Assembly: GCA_047495785.1 (NCBI GenBank)
Contig: JBLDXI010000003.1
Coordinates: forward strand, 1,364,001 to 1,428,000
From: Lepidodermella squamata
Taxonomy: Eukaryota; Gastrotricha
Reading direction: 5' to 3'
DNA: 64,000 nt
The position numbers and the translations under genes were made by a program. Positions 34,511 through 45,887 of this stretch are shown here, piece by piece (position 1 is the first letter of the stretch; each line of letters opens with the position of its first letter). The notes under the pieces were generated by a model that searched no databases, had not been told where the DNA came from, and saw only the letters and a list, made by a program, of their open reading frames with translations.

Positions 34511-35614
34511 ATGGATCGTGTTATGCGTGAAACAGCTGGGCAAGCGTCGTTTTTATTCACCTCCGAATCAGTCGGCGAAGGTCATCCGGACAAATTATGC
34601 GATCAGATAAGCGACGCTGTAGTCGATGCCTTCCTCGCCGTGGATGCCGATGCCAAAGTTGCCTGTGAAAGCGCTGTCAAGTCCGATGAGGTCTATGTCT
34701 TCGGCGAATTCACTTCAACCGCCGCTGATCGGGTCAACATCGACGCAGTGGTGCGTGACGTCATTCGTAGCGTTGGCTACAGCGATGCTGAAACCGGCAT
34801 TGACCCGGAAACATGCCAAGTCCGCGTGAAACTCGAGGGCCAGAGCCCAGAAATCGCGTCAGCTGTTCACATTGATAAATCAGTTGAAACTACAGGTGCT
34901 GGTGATCAGGGTATGATGTTTGGCTATGCGACCGATGAAACGCCCGAATTTATGCCACTTTCACTTGTTTTGGCTCATAAGCTCAACAAACGTATTGCGG
35001 AGCTGCGGCGAAGCGGGGTCTTACCCTGGGCAATGCCTGATTCGAAAAGCCAGGTTACGGTCGAATACAACTGGCAAGGAGGAACCGTGGTCCCGGTTGC
35101 AGTCACGGCTGTTGTCATATCGATACAACACAAAGCAACGGTCACGCTCGACCAGTTGCGCCGGGCTTTGTTGCAGCATGTTGTGAAACATGTTATACCG
35201 GAGAAACTTCTCAGCGACCGAACTGAGATGATCCTCAACCCAAGCGGTTCGTTCATCGTTGGCGGGCCCAAGGGCGATGCGGGTTTGACAGGCCGGAAAA
35301 TCATAGTCGATACGTATGGGGGTTGGGGCGCTCATGGCGGCGGTGCGTTCTCGGGCAAGGATCCGACCAAAGTCGACCGATCAGGCGCCTACGCGGCGCG
35401 CTGGGCTGCGAAATCGCTCGTGGCTGCTGGGCTATGTCGCCGGTGTCTTGTGCAGCTGTCCTACGCTATAGGTCGTTGTGAGCCGGTGAGTATCACTGTC
35501 TTTGATTATGGCTCCGCGAAAGGCGACCTGACGGCGGATGATGTATGTATTTTTAATCCGGTAAAGCAAAGACAGAAAACTTACATTATGAAAGCTCAAC
35601 TTAAAAATGCCTAA
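34511..35614 (+). CDS. S-adenosylmethionine synthetase, C-terminus missing
   Basis: Makes S-adenosylmethionine from methionine and ATP. The start contains [18 protein letters not shown] (H25), then [27 protein letters not shown] and the glycine-rich GGGAFSGKD loop, all well kept. Homology stops after [10 protein letters not shown]; the last roughly 55 residues of the family (the FDLRPG...PIY...YGHFG segment) are absent, and the ORF instead runs 20-odd unrelated codons to a stop at 35614. A donor-like GAT/GTATGT at 35543 could start an intron, but no exon for the missing part is found up to 38.2 kb. A strong acceptor (ttttctttttctttttcattag) precedes the start, 34469-34490. It may be a truncated, inactive copy. 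Confidence 0.85.
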   Translation: MDRVMRETAGQASFLFTSESVGEGHPDKLCDQISDAVVDAFLAVDADAKVACESAVKSDEVYVFGEFTSTAADRVNIDAVVRDVIRSVGYSDAETGIDPETCQVRVKLEGQSPEIASAVHIDKSVETTGAGDQGMMFGYATDETPEFMPLSLVLAHKLNKRIAELRRSGVLPWAMPDSKSQVTVEYNWQGGTVVPVAVTAVVISIQHKATVTLDQLRRALLQHVVKHVIPEKLLSDRTEMILNPSGSFIVGGPKGDAGLTGRKIIVDTYGGWGAHGGGAFSGKDPTKVDRSGAYAARWAAKSLVAAGLCRRCLVQLSYAIGRCEPVSITVFDYGSAKGDLTADDVCIFNPVKQRQKTYIMKAQLKNA

Positions 35615-38060
35615 GCTTCTAAACTTTGCGATGGCGCTCCTCGTCATCATCGGAACGCAATGCTCCTTAGCTCAGAGACCGCCTAGGAAAATCCGAATTC
35701 TCGCTTTTGTTATGTATTCTGGATTCCCGCCATTTGACGGCAAAACCTGCTCCGCCGCTATGAATGTCGCAGTTTCTGAAGCTAACAAGCGAGTTGACCT
35801 ACTGCCTGGCTACTTAATCGAAATGACATTTGCAGACGAAGGCGCTGGAGCTTCAAAAACAGCTAGTAACATAATGTCTTACATCAACTCATTCGATGGT
35901 GGAAGTTCCGACGTAAGGTCGCCGGTAATGATCGGAGCCTATCAAACCCCTGGTTGCTTACCAATAACTCCAATGCTGCCAGCAATATGTTCGGTCATGC
36001 TAGGGATCGGCTGTAGATCTCCTGCTGCAACGGATAATCGGCAGAAGTACAAAAATCTCTACTGGGCAAGAGGGCCCTCTGAAATGATAGCATTCAACCG
36101 CGTCCAATTCATCAGGAAATTCGCCCCATCTTGGAATAAACTCGCAATCATGACAAATACCCTCAACGAGTTCGACTATTTGACTGCAAGGTATTTTCAT
36201 AATGTTGCGACCAAGGTTGGATTTCGAATTATCTGGTACAACGCGATTTTCGGGATGAGTGAAGAAACTGCTGGTTCTCTTAAGGACAGCCAGGCTAGAG
36301 TCATCATCATTGACCTTCAAGGAGCTTTATTCATCGAAGTTATGTGTAAACTTTACTGGAAGAGTGTTACTGGGCCAAGATATGTATTCATAACCCCTAC
36401 TTACAACTTCATAGATCCGAGGACTCAGCCTCCAGAGCCATTTCCAGGTTGCTCGAGGGCAATGTTCTCTAGTCAGTTGGAAATCGTCATCTTCATCGGT
36501 CAAATGTTGGGGGCGATTGAAAATAACGGCATAACCTCGTTAGGCTACGACTTGCCTGCATTTGAAGCAAAATTTGATAATGCAACCAACAGCTTGCGAT
36601 CTGCTGAGTATGGTCTAAGACATGTGTGTCATGACTCCGTAATGCAAGCTATGTTGATACTGAATGAAACTAACAACAAACTACAGCTTCAACACAATCT
36701 GTCTCTCGATGCGATTTCGCAGTTTCCTAACCTCGTCTCGAAAATCGCCAATGATTCTGCAGGGCTGGTGACATTCACCGGACTTAGAATAGGATTTGCT
36801 GCTTATTCCAGCCGGCTTCATTTCGATGACGAGCCTTACGTTGTAGCACAGTGGTCGAATGAAACTGGCTATCGATCTATCCTTAAGATAATGCATGAAG
36901 TTCGGACGGATTTGTTCAACGACTCGACGTATACTTTCAAAAGATTTGGCGAGCTCAAATGGAGAACGCCTAGTGGTCTGCCTCCTATTGATTACCCTAG
37001 TCAAGTTGAAGTGATCGATAGGGTGTCTAAAACATCTTTCGGGGTCATTACATGTCTATCGTTGGTCCTATCCCTCTCGCAAATTGCTTTGCTTTTTGTT
37101 ATGAAGTCAAGGATGAGTTCGAATGATCTGTGGTTCAAAAGCTCGAAGGTATTCACTACTTGCTCATGCTTGGTCGAAAATCTAGCGGCTATCATGTTTG
37201 TCCTAACTGCATTCGAGAAGGCTTCTATTAACGCTACCTGTCGATTTCAAGCCGGTCTATTCCTCCTCGGAATATCGATAGCTAACGGCCATCATTTTGC
37301 TAGAGCTCTGGCTATTCGTCTCAGTATCAGGGAAGGAATAAGAAGCCGAAAGATTCAGATAAATCCAGGCAATACGGCTTCAATACGCACGAGAAGCTAC
37401 TCAACCTCAAAACGAGAAAGGCGTGCAAGTGCATGGGAAGTTACAACTCGAGTTCCAATCAACAACCTTCGACCCGAAATATTCCTCTTTTCGCTTTTCA
37501 TCATTCTAAACTTGATTATCTTCATAGCCTGGTTCACAACCGATCCGCTACTGCATAGGATAAAACAAGTTGGACCTGTGAAGTACCTTGAGGTTGAAGA
37601 TGTCGAGCTAACTCAAAAAGCTCAGTCTTGCGAACCTATTCATGATTCAACTCCATGGATATTTGTGCTTTTCTCCATTCACGGCATCGCTTTGTTTTCA
37701 ACCATCAGCATGTGCTTTGAGATAAACAGTTTCAAGATTTTGATGCCTGAAAATACGCAGCTTGCTTGCATGAGGATAGCTAGTTTGGGCTCGACCAGCT
37801 TACTCGCCGCCATGTTAACAGTGTATTATCTACTTCACAATTCCTTTGCTAAACAATCGATGGTGGTCGCTGTAGCTTTATTAATTCTATCTTCCGGATC
37901 GTATGGCATAACGTTTTACCCATTTTTCAAACGAAGGCAAGAGGAAACTGAGCCGAATGGGTTAAATGGCTTGAATTCAGTGTACGGCAGCTCTCTAAAT
38001 CAAAATCGTAGTGTGAAAAGTTCTCATCATAGAAAAGGATCATTTTTGGCTATTAATTAG
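35607..38060 (+). CDS. Class C GPCR, GABA-B-receptor-like (817 aa)
   Basis: Single exon. A signal peptide is followed by a large Venus-flytrap-like ligand domain (residues about 25-470: repeated beta/alpha pattern, [27 protein letters not shown]), then seven membrane segments from about 475 ([20 protein letters not shown] through [18 protein letters not shown]) and a short Ser/Arg-rich tail. Architecture matches GABA-B-type metabotropic receptors; ligand unknown. Two starts are possible: ATG 35607, which overlaps the SAM synthetase stop by eight bases, or the in-frame ATG 35628, which gives a more compact signal peptide. The latter avoids the overlap. Confidence 0.85.
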   Translation: MPKLLNFAMALLVIIGTQCSLAQRPPRKIRILAFVMYSGFPPFDGKTCSAAMNVAVSEANKRVDLLPGYLIEMTFADEGAGASKTASNIMSYINSFDGGSSDVRSPVMIGAYQTPGCLPITPMLPAICSVMLGIGCRSPAATDNRQKYKNLYWARGPSEMIAFNRVQFIRKFAPSWNKLAIMTNTLNEFDYLTARYFHNVATKVGFRIIWYNAIFGMSEETAGSLKDSQARVIIIDLQGALFIEVMCKLYWKSVTGPRYVFITPTYNFIDPRTQPPEPFPGCSRAMFSSQLEIVIFIGQMLGAIENNGITSLGYDLPAFEAKFDNATNSLRSAEYGLRHVCHDSVMQAMLILNETNNKLQLQHNLSLDAISQFPNLVSKIANDSAGLVTFTGLRIGFAAYSSRLHFDDEPYVVAQWSNETGYRSILKIMHEVRTDLFNDSTYTFKRFGELKWRTPSGLPPIDYPSQVEVIDRVSKTSFGVITCLSLVLSLSQIALLFVMKSRMSSNDLWFKSSKVFTTCSCLVENLAAIMFVLTAFEKASINATCRFQAGLFLLGISIANGHHFARALAIRLSIREGIRSRKIQINPGNTASIRTRSYSTSKRERRASAWEVTTRVPINNLRPEIFLFSLFIILNLIIFIAWFTTDPLLHRIKQVGPVKYLEVEDVELTQKAQSCEPIHDSTPWIFVLFSIHGIALFSTISMCFEINSFKILMPENTQLACMRIASLGSTSLLAAMLTVYYLLHNSFAKQSMVVAVALLILSSGSYGITFYPFFKRRQEETEPNGLNGLNSVYGSSLNQNRSVKSSHHRKGSFLAIN

Positions 38061-38244
38061 ATTTTCATCTTCAAACTTCAAACGTGAAGTGAGTAGCTTT
38101 TCATAAATGTAAATGTACTACGTCCTTTCGTGAGCTTCACTACGTTTTACTACGCCTCTTTTCATTATTGTAATGGTGAATAACATACGTGTGTGACTAC
38201 ATAACAATATTAGAACGTTTGCGTTAAAATAAAATATTTGATAA

Positions 38245-38686
38245 ATGGCCACGAGAATTTTTATTATCTTCGCGATTTTCTCTTCAGCAAGTTGGCTTTT
38301 CTAATCATTAAACCTAATTGCATGCTTCCTAATGTTAAGGTGCTCTGACATGCTACTCTGGGAGTGATGCGAACAATTACGGACAATGCACAGCAAATTC
38401 GACCGGTTACTGTTTTGTAAGCCGCAGTTAAAATTCAATTCCTTTCGTGAATTTTTGAAAAATTCAGAAAAATGTGGCTCGAACAGCCGGTTACTCCACC
38501 TCAAAGGGTTGCACGTACTCTTGCACAGAGACAACCAATAGCTGTGTTTCAAATCTATGTTTCGACTCCTACTGCTGCAAATCCGGAGACTTATGCAACT
38601 CGACTAATAGAATTCTCTACTCAATAACAACTATCTTTTTGATCTGTATCCCAATTTATTTCAATTTCAGCAAATCAAGAAGCTGA
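38245..38686 (+). CDS. Ly6/uPAR-like three-finger GPI protein (113 aa)
   Basis: Three exons: 38245-38290, 38340-38416, 38468-38686, phases agreeing. Signal peptide, then a domain with ten cysteines ending in the CCKSGDLCN signature typical of Ly6/uPAR three-finger folds, then a hydrophobic C-terminus (ILYSITTIFLICIPIYF) that fits a GPI-anchor signal. Such proteins sit on the outer cell surface and often modulate receptors. The first donor (GTTGGC) is unusual, but the frame through the 49-base intron is good. Its last 20 coding bases overlap the end of the VWA gene on the other strand. Confidence 0.75.
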
Positions 38687-40242
38687 AAGCTGCGAATAAA
38701 GGCATGATAGCCATATTAGGAAGCAAATTCGTAGCCCCTGATTTGTTGCCAGACACAACATTCAAGTTGAAAAGGTTGTTATCAGCCGTGCCAGACATGA
38801 AACCGACGAACAGTGTCCCATTAGTATCCCCATCTCGCAGGGAGTAAGTCGAAAAGCTCGGCTTATATGGGAAGTACTTCGACTGGCCTGGTAGGACAAT
38901 CTCATCGTAAACAGCTGAGTTAGGGGTGCTTTCCGTGTAGGATACATAGGCGTTAACTTGGCCAACAACTACGTCAACAGTGATCGTAACGCCGATTTTC
39001 GTGATCGAAACTTTGATGAAGGTAGATTGAAGGGCTCCGAGTTCGAATTCGACCTTTTCATCGTCAATAATGACCTCAGCTGGGGTGTTGCAGGTCGAGT
39101 CTTCCAGCAGCTTCAGAATCGCTTCAAGGTACTCGAATGATGAGAGGAAAACATTCTGCGGCTGATTGTTCGCGATAGTCAGTAGTTCGCTGTAAACTAT
39201 GCCTTTTCCGATGCCAACTGAAATTGCTGTAATCTCAGCCTTTGCGACATTTTGCGAAGCCCTGATCAATACGGGTTCATCTTGGGTTTGGCCGTCAGTT
39301 AGAACCATGAAAACTGGTAGAATGCCAGAGACATTTTTTCGGAAATACGGTGTATAAACATTGTCCAAGGCAAATTGAATCGCCCGTCCAGTTTGGGTAT
39401 TCTGACCGATGTAAGGGACCTTCTTGATGGCCTTGTATGCCGTATCGTTGTTATACAAGTCGACAAATGACAATACAGGGCTGGTAGAATACGTGACTTG
39501 TGATACATGGGTATCCTTCTCACTCAGAGTCATAGTATCCACGATTTCCCAGATGAAATCCAGGGCCTTTTGATGATTGTCCTGTCCAACGCTGCCGGAT
39601 GAGTCCAAAATGAAGCACAAGTCACGCTTAGCTACACATTTGTAGGTCTGAAATAGAGAAATTAAGAGTGTTGCTATGTACAAAGAGTCCCTAACAACCA
39701 ACCTTTTCATGCTCTTTGTTGTTAGCAATGAACTGTTCAGCCGATCCCTTTTCGCCCTTCGATTGATATTTGGTGAACCAGTAATTAGCCTGGCCTTCGA
39801 GGGTCGGCGGGATATCGCCTAGAATCAGCAGGTAAAGTCTAGCAGCCAGTCCAGAGTAGAAAGGAATTCGGCAATCCTGCCATTTAGCCTTGGGCCAGTC
39901 AATTCCAAACGTTTCGTTGATTTTCTTGTGAGCCGCGGCGAATTTCGAGTTCTTCGCCGGGTTTTGAGTGTCGAGAAAATTTGCTTCGTCAACCTGCCAG
40001 ATGCCGCCGAAATAGTTTGCGCGGTACGTTGTCGAAATTTGGCCATCCATCGTCATTTGCCAGGCGATTCTATGCATTATTCCACTGTCTTGGGCGAAAA
40101 TTCCCGAAGACTCAATCCTGCTCACTACCTTGGTCACAACATCATGACCCTTCTCATACATGGTCATTGTTTTGTCGACCCCTTGCTGCATGGATAGCCC
40201 AGCGCATAAGAGGAATAACAAAAAAGAAAAAGTCCTAGCCAT
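38667..40242 (-). CDS. Lysozyme-like + von Willebrand A domain GPI protein (506 aa)
   Basis: Two phase-0 exons: 40242-39703 and 39647-38667. Exon 1 holds a signal peptide and a domain of about 150 residues with a lysozyme/transglycosylase-like look (RIESSGIF, then YFGGIWQVDEANF, resembling the GLWQ(I/V)n segment of muramidases). Exon 2 holds a VWA domain with an intact MIDAS: DSSGS at 195-199 and VLTDGQTQDE. A beta-rich segment and a hydrophobic C-terminus (MAIMPLFAAFSFLIC) follow, fitting a GPI anchor. VWA domains bind ligands through a divalent metal. Linking it to a wall-degrading-type domain suggests surface binding or defence, but catalytic residues of the first domain cannot be confirmed. 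The two genes converge and share 20 coding bases. Confidence 0.8.
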
Positions 40243-40509
40243 TTCTTTAGCTCTGAAAAATATATCGCGAAATGTGGCAGAAGTTGGGAAATTGGGCTTT
40301 TCAAGACTGCCTTATCTCTAAACAAGGTGTTGTAAAATACGGTGGGCTGTCCTGATAATGCTGCAAAAAACAAAATTCCTATCAGGCTAATCAAGAACAA
40401 TTCCTGATAATTTTCTGTGCTTCAGTTTCTAAATTAGACTTTGTTCCCACCCTTCGCTCAAAAGTCCAGTCGTTGGTCTGTGCTTTGTGATAACATGTTT
40501 ATTGGTGAG

Positions 40510-42631
40510 TTAACAAGCCTCCGCACATTCTAGTTCTAGAATTTTGATTCGGTCCTTATCGTCCAAAAACTTGAGAATTGCAGGACCATCCGGATCACTT
40601 GCCAAATAACTTTCCAGATCAGACCGATTCATTCGTAGTATTGCTTTTTCGATAACGCTCATCGCATGATGAGCATCTTGGCCTTGAAATTCACCGCGTT
40701 TCACCGATGCGAAGAAAGAGCTGAGCAGAGTCCTTCTCCCAATACTTTGCCTGCAAAGATCGAGTAGATTTGAGGGATCGAGTTTCGAAACTATTTCGTC
40801 TAATAGATGCCATCGTTTGTTCGTGAATGCCTGAGAAAGGACTTCGCTACACTTCAGGATTCCTTTCGGCCTAACAGGCCCGTAACAACAGTCCCCAATA
40901 GCAATCCTTAACCGCAGTTGAGCCAAGGAATTTGCGAAATTCCGTGATTCCAACGCGTTTTTCAACAAAGACTCATAAATGAGAGGATGAAGTTTGAAGT
41001 ACGTCTCTTCGCCGATTGAAATGCATTGCAGGAAAGATTTGAACACAAATTGCTGACATTTAGCTGTTGCCTGGTGCAGGGAATTGAGTCGCCATACAAC
41101 TGAAAGATCTTCACACGGAACTAGCTCACCAGGCTCGAAGAGTAAAAATGCATAGAAAATCCGTCTGAGATTCGATTCAGTGATATTCAGGCCACATTCA
41201 ACAAGACCTCCGACTGGGTTGATGTTGGATATAATGTATTTACCCTGGTGCTCAGGAGAGGCCGTCATCAAAGCCTCGTAAACTCCTCTAGGAATCGGCA
41301 GTGAGTAGTCTTTGAGCCTGCAAACGAAACGAGACCCAACGAGGTTGATTGCAATGGGTAGGCCTCTTGTAACTTTGGCTAGGTTCTTCATTTCTTCATC
41401 ATCCAACTTGCCACGTAGTTTGTAGACACTCTCTAGAATGTTGATGACCCTCTTCTCATCCAAACTCGCAAGGTATTGAGCGCTGCATATCTTCTGTAGG
41501 TTGAATTGAAGATGGATTTTCGATAGGATGTCCAAGTCGTTGGTAAGGGCGATACACGGTATATCAGGCCAGTTTTCATGGAAACACTCGAGTTCATTCA
41601 CGTTTTTGACACTATCAAGGACGAATAAGATTCTCTTCGGTACCGAGCCGTCTTCCTCTGTTGGCATGAGCTCGCTGATAGTTTTTGCGAATTCATCTTC
41701 GTCAAAACAAGTTCTGTTGTTCCGGTACCATTTCGCGCAGTCGCACCACACTACGTAATCGAAGCCACATGTTTCGCGAAGGAAGTCTTGTTTCGAGTTT
41801 ACAATTCGGCTTAACAAGACAGTTTTTCCGACTCCACTTACACCGGTGACTAGCAGCATCTTCACTACGTTGGAGGCCTCGAATAAGGGACGAATGTGAA
41901 GACTCTCCAAGGCTTCCAAAAGCTCGCGTTCTCGATGTTCGATCAAGTAATAAGGCTCTCCAATAAACTTTGGTACATTGATAAGCTGTAACCTGTGGAA
42001 TAGAGATAGGAAATGTAAGGCCAGTAAATTTGAGCTAAGTTAAGTTCAATTTAACATGAAAACCAAAAACTAATGAGATACCAAGCTCGATTTTTACGAA
42101 AATGTGAAGGGAAATGGACTCACTTTTCGGGCCGTGGACTGCGTCTCTTCAAATGCTGCGTAGCCATGAATTTCTTGAGTGCAGTGGCAACTTTTTCACA
42201 GGCAACATCAAACGGCTCATCTGGCGTGACTGAGAAGTCGATTTGACCCGCGGGTGGGTTGCCCCCTGGCAGTTGGTAGTGACTGAACGGCGATAAGCGG
42301 ATTAGGAAAATGGGTTTATCGATCGACGCCATGATAGCCGCCTCCTTCTCACACATGGCACTTTTCTGGTAGTCGTCGCATGTTATCAGTATGACAAATT
42401 CCGTAGACTCAAGATCCTGCAAGCAATGAAAATTCAACAATTTCGGAATTGAGATAAGAAATTCCTTACCTCACAGACTTTTTCCAGATCTTTTGGGCCT
42501 GTGTCTGGAGATTGGTTGTAGTCGATATTCATATTGCTCGAAAAAATGTGTTTCGACATCAAATAGTTGCAAATTTGCCGGACAGTGTCCTTCTGGGCGC
42601 AGCAATAGGTCACGCAGGCTAACACGCTCAT
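40510..42631 (-). CDS. TIR / NB-ARC protein without ankyrin repeats (645 aa)
   Basis: Three exons: 42631-42470, 42416-42124, 41992-40510; phases 0 and 2 agree. Exons 1-2 make a TIR-like domain (ACVTYCCAQKD, EFVILITCDDY, then C..E in MCEKEAAIM). Exon 3 starts with a linker like that of the gene at 748, then NB-ARC: P-loop GVSGVGKTVLL (K208), kinase-2 LFVLDSVKN (one Asp at 278, DS instead of DD), GLPI at 362-365, and a winged-helix part (FYAFLLFEPGELVPCEDLSVVW nearly as in the other gene). It ends after about 120 further residues, with no ankyrins. The junction after the TIR is in the same place and phase as in the 748-6646 gene, so the two are paralogs. An intracellular sensor or adaptor is likely by family. 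Confidence 0.82.
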
Positions 42632-44047
42632 TTTTTCTGCGATTTTTTTTTATGTTGCGAAAAAAACTAACGCTGGGCGAGTGTTTGATATCACATGGCA
42701 ATCGATTGTTGCTGAGAGTGCGACTACTCAATTTTTGTTTGATGTCGATGGATTATAACCGATAATCTGTGATTTCATTAGAGTGAAATATTAATGCAGC
42801 CATCATCATCAAGCATCGGCGCAAGTGGCTTTTTATATCATGATGCGTATTATGAAAAAATTTAGCTAATAACATAAAAGCCGGCATTGATTTTCAGAAG
42901 CATTAGTCGATAAAATGGCAAAAAATTAATTACGCTCTAGAAATATGTCTACAGTCGATATCCATCGGGTAAAGCGTCTCTTGAGACAAATGAGGCTAAA
43001 GTGCAGGAATACCGGGACACAATTTCTTTATTCTTATATACTAGTGCAAACCCTGGCGTTTTTTCGCTTGTACATTTGTCATTAATTAAATTTCACCAAT
43101 CATCAAACGATCTGCCTGTTTCTGTTCGAAAGTGAATACAAGCTATCTTATCGCGAGAAGACCAACGGGAAAATGCTTAAAATAGTTGAGAAACGGAAGC
43201 AGTCGAAATTTGTCGATTCAAAAGTCGTGGGTAGAAATTAGACTCTGCCTATATGACTCCCAGTGAAGAAAACTACTACACTTAATGTAGTTCGAGTGAA
43301 ACCGATTACTGCATCAACTGTCAATCAGATTTAACCCCTGAAGGAAGCTCAGATATTTCAAATCCAATCTCGGTATGGCATCGTTCAACGCGAAGGCCAA
43401 TTTGAATTCGAAGGATGGACGGTCACAGATCGTATTACGTTAGGACATTCACGAAACGCTAAACGCCAATCACGGGCAGACCGTCATAACAGCAAATACC
43501 CAAAACAGCAAACGCGACAAAACAGCAAATTTCTCAACTTGCGACATAACAGCAGAAGTAAGTTTTCGCTGTTTTGTCGCATTCGCTGTTCTGCGAAGTT
43601 GCTGCTTTGTCTCCGTACCCAATCACGCAGATGGATCAACCTTCACGGTCATCATCCCTTTTTCAGATATGCCGTCACCGTGCACAGATTCCTAAGTTAG
43701 CTCTTTAGTTTTATTAATAGCAGGAAGTTGCCTGGATGTGTGAAATTACAGTAATTACACTACGCTGAAAGAACAAATATCAGGACAGATTTAGCATCAA
43801 AGTATATGCTCACAGGATATTGTGGTGTTTTATGTCTTCATCCAACGCAAACATACGGTGCTATACAGGAGATCAATCAGAAATTCACGGCTCGCCTTGA
43901 CCGATGAACCTAGAAAACAGGACATTTGTTAAACCCTGTTACGCGCCTTATCAGTGATCTCATCAATTATCAATAATGAAACGCAATGTTGAAATAAATG
44001 CAAATCAGTTTGCTCTAGCGTCAGTATAGGTCAAACAAAAAACCGTG
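42632..44047. other. Intergenic stretch
   Basis: No coding exon recognised. It contains the upstream region of the second TIR-NB-ARC gene and a short inverted-repeat element at 43479-43619. Confidence 0.45.
43479..43619. mobile_element. Short MITE-like element with ACAGCAAA units (copy 1)
   Basis: Starts near CCGTCATAACAGCAAA and ends TTGCTGCTTTGTCTCCGTAC, so the ends are inverted. Internal GCGACAAAACAGC-type units occur in both orientations. A second, longer copy lies at 60139-60323. No ORF. Confidence 0.55.
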
Positions 44048-45434
44048 TCATATCGGTGTAACAATGTGTGAAGTCTCTCCACTAAGAATTCGGCGGCTCG
44101 ACTGAAGTGGCTGTTTAATAACCTTTGCTGTAGAAATTCCGCCAGTTCCCCCAGTTTTGCTGTTCGTAGTTCGCACGGTGCCAATGGCAGTAGTGTTATT
44201 AACCCGTGATCCTACCTGCTTTTTGCCGCCAGGCCACCAAGGCAGTTTCTTTGAAAAACCTGGCTTCAACGTTTTTATGCAGGCGGATAGACTCATTTCC
44301 AATAAAATGCACACTTCGCCGTACTTGAGCAGTTGTCCACTTGCGTGCTTAGGGCCGATTTCACGATAGAACAGCTGAAGAATGAAATGAATAGTCAACG
44401 GCATGTGGCAGCTCATGTAGACGAGGAATGCAGCTAGCGATTGTTTTGCGATGAACATCTCCTTTTTGTACCACTCTTCCTCGATCTGATTACTTTTCGC
44501 GCTTCGAAATCGGACTCGTGCAGCTCGGATGGTGTGGAAAATCTTCCAGTAGTTGTAGGCCAGTCCAGAGCAAACTGTTTGCGATACGAAAACGAAGTAA
44601 ACAACGCCGAGGATGAGACTATCGACTGGGCCAGCAGCGAGGCGATCAACGAAAGATCCGCAAATTCGAACCGGTGGTGATGAAGTGGTTATGTTAGGGC
44701 TAATATCATTCATCAAGATCAGCCGTATCAATGGCAACGGGGTGAAAGACATAAGCATGCAAGCGACGCAGCAGAAAACCAGCAAACCGAAAGCCATACC
44801 GATCAGCTGTAATGTAAATGTTAAGAAATACTGAGGAATAATTGTTAGAGCTAACCTTGCGAGTATTGGACCGGTAAATGCTATTGGAGGCAACGCAAAC
44901 ACGACGTTCGTAGCTGATCAGAAGATTGACGAAAATGCCGTAACTGCCCGCGAACGTGTTGATCCAAAATGTGACATGGCACGCGATTTCGCTTGCTTCC
45001 CAGTAGCCAGTCGATAGTGTCACGAACAAAGCGGACGTCCAGTTGCCGGCCCATAGTACGTTTCGCGCAGCTGCTAGACTACACAGTATCAAAAAGTCGC
45101 GATTCACGTTACGCCTGTAGTAAATGAAGATATTCGCGACGCTTGCGAGAATGCCGACGATTGCTGCAACTGCAGTGACCGCGGTGTAAGACAATCGATC
45201 GTTGATCGACTGAGTGCTCAAATCGTGGTACCATCCAACGAAATACGGTCTCGGTCCTTCGAAGCCACGCTCCGGCAGATCGGCGAGTATCCACGAGCCG
45301 CCGGGCAGTATACTTGCATTGAACACTATCGACATTCGTTGTATGCTTTCAAAAATGATTTTGGATAAATGAAACCACCCACAGTTTACATTCGCTTCTT
45401 CTCCTTTTTTTTCAAACACAGGAAATGGTATCAT
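44048..45434 (-). CDS. Seven-transmembrane receptor, divergent rhodopsin-like (445 aa)
   Basis: Two phase-0 exons: 45434-44856 and 44806-44048. Hydrophobic segments begin at SYTAVTAVAAIVGILASVAN; the third ends in ISYERRVCV (in the place of E/DRY), and the sixth contains FLVYMSCHMPLTIHFIL. No NPxxY is visible after the last segment. The C-terminal tail is Ser/Thr/Gly-rich with basic clusters, suited to cytosolic regulation. The N-terminal 80 residues are extracellular by this topology; the ATG at 45434 is the first in frame but a later one (about 45330) is possible. Ligand unknown. Confidence 0.65.
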
Positions 45435-45887
45435 GTGTCAACATGAGCATCGATCAAGCATGAAAAACCTCCGCATGAACCTGCACAGACAAATTGCGTC
45501 GATTTACTGCGAATAGTAGCCATCAAGGCTGAATTCGAAGAAATTGCTTTTGCTTAGCGATTTTGCTGTGCTTAAAGCAGCGGTAATTCAAATGTTTCCC
45601 CAATGAACTGCAGTTGTGACATCACAGCTGCAGATACGTGTCCTTCCTATCGTCCGGCGAAGCGAAACCTGGCGAAGCCTGGCGTCCTGCTTCTTTCTTC
45701 TTCTTCTAGATTCTCGAAAGCGTTCTTGTTTCCCCGTATCTCTCCCACCTTTCAATGCCATATCTGGAGCGGACATGTGTAGTAGACAAGCGAGAGATAT
45801 GGCATGATAGAGTCCTGATAACTCACCCTCGAAACAACTTTCGGCTTGGCTATATGCTGCATTTTCGTCCTAAATACTCAGTCAGAA
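45435..45887. other. Divergent promoter region
   Basis: Intergenic interval between the minus-strand receptor and the plus-strand phytochelatin-synthase-like gene. AGAAGAAG-like pyrimidine/purine stretches at 45690-45710; an inverted repeat GCCATATCT...AGATATGGC at about 45758-45804. No gene seen. Confidence 0.4.

Noticed and set aside
38474-38686. Stand-alone 70-codon ORF
   Set aside because: It starts at GTG and is the last exon of the Ly6-like gene, in phase with two upstream exons.
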